A stretch of DNA of 64,000 nt from AP-15 sp963814805 (lineage in GTDB: Bacteria; Pseudomonadota; Alphaproteobacteria; ATCC43930; CGMCC-115725), in contig CAWFER010000006.1 in the NCBI GenBank assembly GCA_963814805.1, positions 248,001-312,000 on the forward strand, in the 5' to 3' direction. Shown one piece after another: positions 54,631 to 63,094 of this stretch. The notes under the pieces are model-generated. The model saw only the letters and a list, made by a program, of their open reading frames with translations. It was not told the origin of the DNA and did not search any database. Every line of letters starts with the position of its first letter. Position 1 is the stretch's first letter. The position numbers and the translations under genes are program-made.

Positions 54631-56538
54631 GCAGCGAGGCGCCGCGGCTGCCGCAAGCCATCGCCGCCCGCCGGGATCCGGCCTGGGCCGGCGCGCGGCG
54701 CCTCGCCCTCACGGTCGACTTCGCGATCGGCACGCTTGGCCGAGGCATTGGGCGCGCTGCTGGTGCTGGCCGAGGTCGGCATCCTGTTTGCCGGCGTCGT
54801 CTCGCGCTATGTCTTCGACAGCCCGCTGATGTGGACCGACGAGCTCGCCAATTTTCTGTTCCTGTGGCTGGCGATGCTCGGCGCCGTCGTCGCCTTCCGC
54901 CGCGACGGGCATATGCGGCTGACCACCTTCGTCAACTGGCGCTTGAGCCCGGAACGCGGCCGCTGGCTGGGGACGGTCGGGGCGTTGATCGTCATCGTCT
55001 TCGTCCTCGAGATCCTGATGCCGGCGGCGCAGTATCTGCAGATCCAGCAATCGACGAGCTGATCACCTTGCCGATCTCCGACGGCTATCGGGTGCTGGCG
55101 ATCCTGGTCGGCTCGACTCTGCTGGCGATCGTGGCCCTGCTGCGGCTGCTCGAAACCACCGGCTGGCGCGGCCTCGCCTTGGCGGTCGCCGTCGTCGGCG
55201 CGGTTGCCGGCGGGTTGTGGCTGGCCCAGCCGCTGCTGATCGCGATCGGCAATGGCAGCCTCGTCTTGTTTTTCGTCGTGCTGGTCGCGGCCTGCGTGAT
55301 CATCGGCGTGCCGATCGCCTTCACCTTTGGCATCGCGACCTTCTCCTATCTGGCGCTGACCACCAGCCTGCCGCTTGTCGATCGTCGTCAACCGCATCGA
55401 CGACGGCATCTCGAACCTGTTGCTGCTCGCGGTGCCGATGTTCGTCTTTCTCGGCCTGCTGATGGAGATGACCGGGATCGCGCGGGTCATGGTCAATTTC
55501 CTCGCGGCATTGATCGGCCACGTCAAGGGCGGCCTGTCAGCTACGTGCTGCTCGGCGCGATGTACCTGGTCTCCGGCATCTCGGGATCGAAGGCCGCCGA
55601 CATGGCCGCGGTGGCGCCGATCCTGTTTCCCGAGATGCGCAAGCGCGGCGCCCATCCGGGCGAACTCGCCTCGATGCTGGCGACCTCGAGCGCCATGTCG
55701 GAGACGATCCCGCCGAGCCTCGTGCTGATCACGATCGGCTCGGTCACCGAACATCTCGATCGCCGCCTTGTTCACCGGCGGTCTGTTGCCGGCCGCGGTG
55801 GCGGCGCTGGCGCTGGTCGTCGTCGCCTGGTTCCGCTCGCGCCGCGCCGATACCGGCGGCGGCAAGCGCGCCGCCGGTGCGCCAGGTGATGCTGCGCCTT
55901 TCTGATCGCGGTGCCGGGCCTGACTCTGCCCTTCGTGATCCGCTTTGCGGTGATCGAGGGCATCGCCACCGCGACCGAGGTCTCGACCGTCGGCGTCGTC
56001 TATACGGCGCTGCTCGGGCTTCTGATCTATCGCCAGTTCGACTGGCGCCGGCTCTATCCGATCCTGGTCGACACGGTGTCCTTGACCGGCGCGGTGATGA
56101 TGATCATCGGCACCGCGACGGCGATGGCCTGGGCCTTGACCCAGTCGGGCTTTTCGCAATGGCTGGTCAACGCCATGGCCGGGGTGCCGGGCGGCAAGGC
56201 CGGGTTCCTGGCGATCTCGATCGTCGTCTTCATCATTCTGGGCAGCGTGCTCGAAGGATTGCCGGCGATCGTGCTGTTCGGGCCGCTGCTGTTCCCGGTG
56301 GCCAAGGCGATGGGCGTGCACGAGGTGCATTATGCGATGGTGGTGATCCTGGCGATGGGGATCGGGCTGTTCGCGCCGCCGTTTGGCGTCGGGTTTTACG
56401 GCGCCTGCGCGATCGGCCGGATCTCGCCCGACGACGCGCTGTGGCGGATCTGGCCCTATATCGGCGCGCTGGTCGTGGCGCTTGATCATCGTCGCCGCGT
56501 TCCCCTGGCTGTCGATCGGGTTTCTGCATAAGTATTAG
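54627..56538 (+). CDS. Fused DctQM TRAP transporter permease (seven frameshifts)
   Basis: Stitching seven frame slips gives one membrane protein of about 636 residues. The first part is DctQ-like (SRYVFDSPLMWTDELANFLF, RRDGHMRLTTFV). It continues without a stop into the DctM-like large subunit (FFVVLVAACVIIGVPIAFTF, LLLLAVPMFVFLGLLMEMTG, YLVSGISGSKAADMAAVAPI, FGPLLFPVAKAMGVHEVHYA). Slips lie near 54736, 55050, 55376 and 56482, of which 54736, 55376 and 56482 read CTTG for CTG, and near 55543, 55750 and 55890. It works with the two preceding binding proteins; the substrate is probably an organic acid. Confidence 0.87.
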
Positions 56539-56568
56539 AGCAGCAAACCCTCGGCGGAGAGTGGACGC

Positions 56569-57549
56569 ATGGAATACGTCACCCTGGGCCGGACCGGGAT
56601 CGAGGTCAGCGTCGCCGGGCTCGGCTGCGGCGGGTTCAGCCGGCTCGGGCTCGGCACCGGCGGGAGCGAGGCCGAGGCGGTGGCGCTGGTCCATCAGGCC
56701 TTCGATCTCGGGGTCAATCTGTTCGACACCGCCGCGGTCTACGGCACTGAAGAAGTCCTCGGCAAAGCCCTCAAAGGATTGCCGCGCGACCGGGTGGTGA
56801 TCGCCAGCAAGGCGTGGATCCCGCGCCGCGCGGCCGGCTCCGCGGCCGAGCGGGCGGTGGCCAGCCTCGACAATTCGCTGAGGCTGCTCGGCATCGACTG
56901 CATCGACATCTTCGAGCTGCACGGCGTCTCGCCCGAGGCCTACGACCGCGCCCGCGAGGTGATCGCCCCGGCATTGCTGAAGGAACAGGCCAAGGGCAAG
57001 ATCCGCCATCTCGGCGTCACCGAAACCGGCTCCAGCGACGCCGAGCACAAGATGCTGCAACGCGCGGTCGAGGACGGCGTCTGGGACGTGGTCATGCTCG
57101 GCTTTCACATGATGCACCAGAACGCGCGCACCGCGGTCTTCCCGCGCACGATCGCCAACGGGGTCGGCACCCTCTTGATGTTCGTCGTGCGCAACATCTT
57201 TTCCAAGCCGGACCGGCTGAAGACCGCACTGCGCGAGCTGGTCGCCCGCAACCAGCTGCCGCGGTGGCTCGCCGACGCGCCGCACCCGCTCGGCTTCCTG
57301 ATCCATGAACAGGACGGCGGCGCTGCGACCGTGACCGAGGCCGCCTATCGCTTTGTCCGGCACGAGCCGGGAGCCGATGTGGTGTTGTTCGGCACCGGCG
57401 ATCCCGAGCATCTGCGCGCCAACATCGCCTCGATCCTGAAGCCGCCATTGCCCGCAACCGACCGCCGCATCCTCGCCAAGCTGTTCGGCCATTTGGTCGG
57501 GGTCGGCCTCGACCCGCCAACCTACATGCCCGGCCTCGCCCTGCACTGA
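56569..57549 (+). CDS. Aldo/keto reductase
   Basis: NADPH-type aldo/keto reductase of 326 residues. Catalytic tetrad Asp53, Tyr58 (FDTAAVYGTEEVL), Lys81 (IASKAW) and His118 (IFELHGV) are all present, with RRAAGSAAERAVASLDNSLR near residue 85. The C-terminal half is longer and less typical (HMMHQNARTAVFPRTIANGV). It starts 30 bases after the TRAP permease, probably in the same operon, hinting at a hydroxy- or keto-acid substrate. Confidence 0.9.
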   Translation: MEYVTLGRTGIEVSVAGLGCGGFSRLGLGTGGSEAEAVALVHQAFDLGVNLFDTAAVYGTEEVLGKALKGLPRDRVVIASKAWIPRRAAGSAAERAVASLDNSLRLLGIDCIDIFELHGVSPEAYDRAREVIAPALLKEQAKGKIRHLGVTETGSSDAEHKMLQRAVEDGVWDVVMLGFHMMHQNARTAVFPRTIANGVGTLLMFVVRNIFSKPDRLKTALRELVARNQLPRWLADAPHPLGFLIHEQDGGAATVTEAAYRFVRHEPGADVVLFGTGDPEHLRANIASILKPPLPATDRRILAKLFGHLVGVGLDPPTYMPGLALH

Positions 57550-57792
57550 CCGGCAGGGCGCTGGCCCGGCTCTCGCCGCCACTCGAGCAATTCCGACGAT
57601 GTGCTGAAAAGCGCCGCGTTCCGCTGACTTGTCAGCAGCGCCCCGGGCTACGACGCTGTCGGCGCCGGCGGCATAAAGACTATCGGCGAGGCCGCATAAC
57701 GAAAGGGGAGCGCGGCGGCGGTGGCCAGACTCTACCTCGCCTGATTGACAAGTTACGAGGTCGCTCAGTCGCGAATTGGAGATCGGGGCAAG

Positions 57793-59061
57793 ATGAACAC
57801 GCGCGCGGATGTAATCGTTCTCGGAGCAGGGATGGTGGGAGTTTGCGTGGCGCTGCATATGCAAAAGCGCGGCCGCGACGCCGTTCTGATCGACCGGCGC
57901 GGGGCAGGCGAGGAAACGAGCTACGGCAATGCCGGGTTGATCCAACGCGAGGCCGTGATCCCCTATGCCTTTCCCCGAGAATTTGGCGTCATCCTGAGCT
58001 ATGCGATGAATAATCGCCGTGACGCCGTCTATCATCTGTCAGCCTTGCCGCGCATCGCACCCTGGCTCTTCCGCTACTGGCAGAACGCGACGCCCGAACA
58101 CATCGAACGCTCGGCGCAGGCGCTTGCCCCGCTGATGGCGCAATGCGTCGACGAGCATGACGCGCTGATCGCCGAGGCCGGCGCAGCGGCGCAAAGCCTC
58201 GTGCGCCATAGAGGCTGGTTCAACTGTTGCCGCACCGAGGAGCGCCTGCACAAAGCGATCGCGGATGCCGGCAGGCTCGACAAGTATGGCGTCGATTATC
58301 AGGTGCTCACGGCGGCGCAATTGCGCGAGCTCGAACCGTATGTATCGGAGGCGATCATCGGGGCGATCCATTTCCGCGGCTCGCCGACCTCGTCCGATCC
58401 CGGCATGTTGACCAAGGCTTATGCGGATCTCTTTACCCGCAAGGGCGGGCGCTTCTTCAAGGGCGATGCACGGCTCCTGGTCTCGCAACCTTCAGGTTGG
58501 AGCCTTGCTTCCGAGAAGGGCTCGATCGAGGCCCGCGAAGCGGTGGTGGCGCTCGGTCCCTGGTCCGACGAGGTCTTTCGGCCGCTCGGCTACCATATCC
58601 CGTTGGCGGTGAAGCGCGGCTACCACATGCATTACGGCGTGAAGGGCAATGCGACGCTCGGCCATGCCGTGCGCGACGCCGATGGCGGCTTCGCGCTCGC
58701 GCCGATGAGCAAGGGAATTCGCCTGACAACCGGGGTCGAGTTCGCCGATCGGGATGCGCCGCCGAGCCCTGTGCAGCTTGCGCGCGACGAGCCGCTGGCC
58801 CGCGAATTGTTTCCGCTGGCCGAACGGCTGGAGCCCGAACCATGGATGGGCCGGCGTCCCTGTCTTCCCGACATGATCCCGGTGATCGGCAAAGGCGAGC
58901 GCCACCAGGGCCTGTGGTTCGCCTTCGGCCATGCTCATCACGGCTTTACGCTCGGACCCGTCACCGGGCGGCTGCTCGCCGAGATGATGACCGGGGAGGA
59001 GCCCTTCACCGATCCGGCGCGCTACGCCGCCAGCCGGTTCCGGAGTGGAGCTTGCCGATAA
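57793..59061 (+). CDS. FAD-dependent D-amino-acid dehydrogenase-like oxidoreductase
   Basis: A 422-residue DadA/glycine-oxidase-type enzyme. The FAD motif is VIVLGAGMVGVCVALHMQKR (Gly11, Gly13, Gly16); ETSYGNAGLIQREAVIPYAF and the C-terminal PCLPDMIPVIGKG with FGHAHHGFTLGPVTGRL complete the fold. I start at 57793, where the FAD strand begins nearby; an upstream in-frame ATG adds 16 residues. It probably oxidises D-amino acids or another secondary amine, feeding electrons to the membrane. Confidence 0.88.
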   Translation: MNTRADVIVLGAGMVGVCVALHMQKRGRDAVLIDRRGAGEETSYGNAGLIQREAVIPYAFPREFGVILSYAMNNRRDAVYHLSALPRIAPWLFRYWQNATPEHIERSAQALAPLMAQCVDEHDALIAEAGAAAQSLVRHRGWFNCCRTEERLHKAIADAGRLDKYGVDYQVLTAAQLRELEPYVSEAIIGAIHFRGSPTSSDPGMLTKAYADLFTRKGGRFFKGDARLLVSQPSGWSLASEKGSIEAREAVVALGPWSDEVFRPLGYHIPLAVKRGYHMHYGVKGNATLGHAVRDADGGFALAPMSKGIRLTTGVEFADRDAPPSPVQLARDEPLARELFPLAERLEPEPWMGRRPCLPDMIPVIGKGERHQGLWFAFGHAHHGFTLGPVTGRLLAEMMTGEEPFTDPARYAASRFRSGACR

Positions 59062-59357
59062 GAAATTTACAGAATCAGAAAATATATTATCGGTGCGCCG
59101 CGCAACCGGCGGAGAGTAGAGAGTGCAAGTCTGCGAATAGTGAAGGGCCAGCGAACCACGCTGTCCCCGAGCCGTGCGGCAGCCGTCGCGAGGGTGTCGA
59201 CGCAGCGCGGCGCATAGGCAGCCATTGAGCCCTGAAAAGTCCTTCGATCCGGGCGCCGACGCGCTTGCGGCAGAATGGACGGCGGATTTGTTTGGTTTTG
59301 CACGTGTCATATCTGAGTTCTTGCAGGAGGGAAGGAGAGCGACCGTGATGCGGCCGC
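59062..59357. other. Intergenic region, no feature recognised
   Basis: Convergent 3' ends flank about 296 bases. An AT-rich patch (AAAATATATTATC near 59078) is followed by a short GC hairpin, with no T-tract. No gene is supported. Confidence 0.5.
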
Positions 59358-59993
59358 TTATTTCGCCAGCAATCTTGGACCGCTGACGAACGGACTGCCG
59401 CGAAGATAAAATCGCAGGAGCCGGTTCGCATCCCGCCCGATTCCGATCCTGACGCTCTGCCCGATTTCGCCGGGCTCGCGATCACCGCGTCCGAGCCATA
59501 GAGGGCCTTCTCGGCACAGATCGAGCCCATCGAACCGAGAATCGACGCGCAATGCCGCGGTCAGTCTTCCTGGTCCTCGCGCCAGGTCGCGAAGCCGTTC
59601 AATTTGACGATTTCGCTGCATGATCGCTATGCCGTCGCGCGGCTCAAGCGCCCTGAGGAGGACCCCAGCCCCGATCCCGGCTATCTCGCTTGAGACGTTC
59701 AGCATGTAGGCGCTGCCATAGACCAGGGACACGTAGGCATGCCCGCGCTCGAGAAAGAGCGACCGATTGCGCGGCGTCATGCCGCGATAGGCGTGCCCGG
59801 CGGCGTCGCCGACGACATACGCCTCGGTCTCGACGATGCGGCCGCTGGCCACACCTTCCTCCATCTCCCGCACCAGTATCTTGCCGATGAGATAACGAGC
59901 GAGCGAGACGGTATCGACCGGCAGCTCCGCGCGCGAGAGCGGTGGATGGCCACCCTTATGCCGGCCAGGTTTCAGCGCGTCCGCTCGACCCAT
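59358..59993 (-). CDS. mpg: 3-methyladenine DNA glycosylase (AAG/MPG type)
   Basis: Base-excision repair enzyme of 211 residues that removes alkylated purines. ARYLIGKILVREMEEG, the catalytic glutamate in GRIVETEAYVVGD, GHAYRGMTPRNRSLFLERGH and VYGSAYMLNVSSE are the family landmarks, and GPGRLTAALRVDSRFDGLDL is near the end. The start overlaps the end of the SnoaL-like gene by 22 bases, implying coupled translation. Composition is less GC-rich than the core genes. Confidence 0.93.
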   Translation of the reverse strand: MGRADALKPGRHKGGHPPLSRAELPVDTVSLARYLIGKILVREMEEGVASGRIVETEAYVVGDAAGHAYRGMTPRNRSLFLERGHAYVSLVYGSAYMLNVSSEIAGIGAGVLLRALEPRDGIAIMQRNRQIERLRDLARGPGRLTAALRVDSRFDGLDLCREGPLWLGRGDREPGEIGQSVRIGIGRDANRLLRFYLRGSPFVSGPRLLAK

Positions 59994-60352
59994 TGAGCAC
60001 GCGACGGCCCCGGCTCAAACGGATCGCCGAAGTATTGCGTCTCACGGGCCACCTGCCCGTCTCTGAACTCCATGATGCTCACCGTGTAAGACGGTTGTGC
60101 ATCGTAGGCGATGACTAATTCAGTGATCCAGAGATCGGCGGCCCCGAATATCCGCCGCACTGTAAAGCGCTTTCTGCTCGGCTGAGCAAAGCGAGAGGCA
60201 TGAATGTTGCGCCGGCCGCGGATGCGCTCACCCGATTGCGGGTATTCGAGCACCGCATCCTCTCGGTAAATCTGGTGCTCCGCCTCAAAGTCGTTGGCGT
60301 CGGAGGCGGCCCAGTGGCGATCCAGGGCCGCTCGAATCTCTCCGTCTTCCAT
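59972..60352 (-). CDS. SnoaL-like domain protein
   Basis: A 126-residue cytoplasmic protein of the SnoaL/NTF2-like fold: ALDRHWAASDANDFEAEHQI, YREDAVLEYPQSGERIRGR and VSIMEFRDGQVARETQYFGD. The ending PFEPGPSRAQWVERTR is common in ester- or ketone-metabolism related members. It overlaps mpg at its 3' end. No enzymatic residues can be named with confidence. Confidence 0.85.
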   Translation of the reverse strand: MEDGEIRAALDRHWAASDANDFEAEHQIYREDAVLEYPQSGERIRGRRNIHASRFAQPSRKRFTVRRIFGAADLWITELVIAYDAQPSYTVSIMEFRDGQVARETQYFGDPFEPGPSRAQWVERTR

Positions 60353-60457
60353 AGCAAATTTCCTTAATCTTCGTCGTCGCGTTGAGCCCTTGTCGGCCCT
60401 CTCTGCGAGATGGGTCGGTTTGCGCGATAATGCCGGAAACGAGCCCGCACTTCGTCT

Positions 60458-62220
60458 TCAAAGATCGAGCGCGATGTCGCCTTCGGGCTGGCTGCAGCAG
60501 ATCAACAGATTGCCCTCGGCCGGCGGCTCGACTGGGTCTGGCCGGTAGATGACGGAGCCGGAAATCAGCCCGGTCTCGCAGTTATGACAAACTCCGGCGC
60601 GGCACGACCAGCGCACCGGCACATCGCACGCCTCGGCTAGTTCGAGCAGGCTGTGAAATGCGGCACCCCAGTGGACGGCGAGATTGCTGCGCGTAAAGGA
60701 TACCAGCGGCCCGACCTGCGCGGCTTCCGCCGGCGGATGCGGCGGCCGCCGCGGGACCGCGGCGATGCCCGGCGCCTTCGACTGGCCCGACCAGAAATTC
60801 TCGGTGTGCAGGCGGTCGCGGGCGACCCCCCGACCGGCAAGACCGTCGACCAGACCGCTCATAAACGCAGCGGGACCGCAGATGTAGAAGTCCGCATCGG
60901 GCGGGACGCCGATTTCCTCGAACACGGGCGCGCCCACCCGCCCGACCTTGTCGAAATCGACAGTCGGCCGATCGGTTGGCTTTGGCGCACTGTAGCAAAT
61001 GTGGCTGCGGCTTTTGGGCAAGGTCTTGAGGAGCTCGCGCGCCTCCGCCGCAAATGGATGCTCGCCGCTGTTGCGGGCGCCGTGTATCCACCAGATCTCC
61101 CTCCGAGATTGCTCGGCGGCCAGTGCTTGCAGCATGGCGAGGACCGGGGTCGCGCCGATGCCGGCGCTGACCAGGACCACGGGACGCTCGCCCTGCCGCA
61201 AGCACTGGCCGCCGAGCGGGGCGCTCGCGTCGAGACTATCGCCGGCCTCAACCCGCGTATCGATGTAACCGCTGGCGGCGCCATGCGGCTCGCGCTTGAC
61301 GCTGATGCGATAGCGATCTCCGCTCGGCTCGCCCGACAGCGAATAACTGCGCAGCAGAGCCCCCGCGTCGGGCTGCGGCCGGAGCCGCAAGACGATAAAC
61401 TGCCCCGGCAGGGCGGCCGACAGCGGCGCACCATCGGCCGGCTCCAGGACGAGCGAGGTGACATTGCTGCTTTCGGGCAGCTTGCGCGACACCCGCAATG
61501 AGCGGAAGCCTCGCCACGCGGGGGCGGGCCCATCGCTGGGCCGAGCCCAGGGTTGCCCGTTGTTCTGTCGCCTTTCCGTTCCCGGTCGAGCAACGCCTCC
61601 AACGAGGTTCGCCAGCCGGCGCTCAATGCCGGGATGCGCAAGGCTCGTTCCAGCCCGCTCGCCGGGTGACCCGGCAAATATAGCAGCGCATTGATCTCGG
61701 CGACGCTGACCCGCTCGGGACCCGCTCTGACCTTGACGATGTCGTCGCCGGCGCCGACTTCGCCTTCCTCCAGGACCCGGAAATAGAATCCGGGCCTGCC
61801 GTGTGCGACCAGCAGCGCCGCCATCCGCGGCTCGTTCATGCGGATGCCGACCCGATAGCAGGTGACGCGCGGCTGCGTCACTTCAAAGAGGGCGCCGCCG
61901 ATCCGGTAATGATCGCCGATGCACACTTCGGTGTCCGCCAGTCCATCGACGGTAAAATTCTCTCCGAACTGGCCATAGGTAAAGTCATTTCGAGCGAGCT
62001 GGTGTTGCCAATAACGATAAGATTCGATCTGGTAGGAAAAGACTGCCCGGTGTTCGCCGCCATGCCCCGCCAGATCACCTTGGCCGTCTCCATCCACGTT
62101 GAGCCGCCGGGTCATCCGTCGGCCCTGAACCGGCGTCTTCCAGACCGCGGTATGGACGGTTTTCCCTTGCCACTCGATGTCGCGTGGCAGGCCCACATTT
62201 ACCGAGAGCAACCGCGCCAT
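60458..62220 (-). CDS. MOSC-ferredoxin reductase fusion protein (one frameshift)
   Basis: Large fusion of about 587 residues. The N-terminal MOSC domain (LLSVNVGLPRDIEWQGKTVH, GDLAGHGGEHRAVFSYQIES, QPRVTCYRVGIRM with the conserved Cys) resembles YiiM-type molybdenum-cofactor proteins. After a frame slip around 61530-61560 it continues as an FNR-type reductase (FAD motif LLRSYSLSGEP, nucleotide motif SAGIGATPVLAML). It ends in a plant-type [2Fe-2S] domain (CRAGVCHNCETG with a fourth Cys in LICCSQP). Such a protein could pass electrons from NAD(P)H to a Mo-dependent N-hydroxyl reduction reaction; this is inference. Confidence 0.87.
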
Positions 62221-62738
62221 CGTTTGATCTCCTCTCCTCTCCTCTCAAGAGAGGCCCAAGAGTAAGCCCATTTCCGTCGGCGCCGATAATCCTCCCCTCT
62301 GACCCGGATGCGGCATCCCTTGCGGGCAAATTCCAGCGCGGCAGATTTTGTGAACAGCGTCACCCCGCCTTCGGTCATCGGACATGCGGGACAAGCCCGC
62401 GCAAAGGCGATCCTTGGGTTGCGCGGTCCGCAGTCGGGCTCAGCGCGCAGTCTTGATAGGGACCCGATCAGCGAACTCCATCAGGGCCAGCGGTCGTAGG
62501 CGCCGCACCGAAGGGCCGGACATATGACTGCACCCGACCAATTCGCCAAACCCGTACTCAACATCCTTCGCAGGCGGGGGCCGTCCACATATGATTTTCG
62601 CAGACCCAGACGAAGGCTATGTCCAGCATGGCCCGGATCGGATCAGATTTTCCACTGGAAGATCGACCTGTAGCGGAACCTTTTGAATGCGATAAGGAAA
62701 TCTACTGGGATGGCGGATGACGTGATGGAGAACTCAAA
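62221..62738. other. Intergenic region of 518 bases without a supported gene
   Basis: It holds CT-rich microrepeats (CCTCT units, 62229-62246) ending in the palindrome CCTCTC-AA-GAGAGG (62241-62254), and a hairpin GCGGG-ACAAG-CCCGC (62386-62400) of the kind found in dispersed intergenic repeats. A 49-codon frame at 62524 lacks any recognisable feature. Confidence 0.5.
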
Positions 62739-62924
62739 ATGGCGATACCCGCTGGAATGGGCAGGCAGGTAGCTGTTGTGCTTTACGTGGTGGCGATGGC
62801 GGCCGTCATAGTCGGTGTAGATGTCATGTTCTTCAGAAACCAATTCTGGGAACGGCTGGCGGTGAATATTGGGATTGTTTTGGTGTCCGCAGCTTTCTAC
62901 TTGATATTCGTCAGGCGTCCATGA
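62739..62924 (+). CDS. Small two-helix membrane protein
   Basis: A 61-residue protein with two hydrophobic segments, VAVVLYVVAMAAVIVGVDVM and LAVNIGIVLVSAAFYLIFV, joined by a short loop (FFRNQFWER). GGAG lies eight bases upstream. Its composition is AT-richer than most of the window. No family is recognised. It lies directly before a REP-like palindrome, so it may belong to acquired DNA. Confidence 0.68.
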   Translation: MAIPAGMGRQVAVVLYVVAMAAVIVGVDVMFFRNQFWERLAVNIGIVLVSAAFYLIFVRRP

Positions 62925-62933
62925 CGAGCAAGC

Positions 62934-63064
62934 GTAGGGCGGATGTAATCCGCCATCTTGGCGATTGCCGGCGCTCAGCCGTTTTATCAGGTTCGCGGCA
63001 GCGAACGGGGAATCTGGCGATCCTGCGCGGCATCCGCGAAGGAGGCGGATTGCATCCGCCCTAC
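62934..63064. repeat. REP-like double hairpin
   Basis: Outer arms GTAGGGCGGAT (62934-62944) and ATCCGCCCTAC (63054-63064) are perfect over 11 bases. Each end is also a stem-loop: GGCGGATGTAATCCGCC at 62938-62954 and GGCGGATTGCATCCGCC at 63044-63060. It is related to the palindromes near 21.2 kb (GTAGGGCGGGTG). Confidence 0.85.
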
Positions 63065-63094
63065 GTCCTTCTACATCGCTCGGATGACCGCCGG

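Noticed and set aside
62524..62673. 49-codon frame starting MTAPDQFAKPVLNIL
   Set aside because: No Shine-Dalgarno, no recognisable domain and Arg/Pro-rich later part; probably chance.
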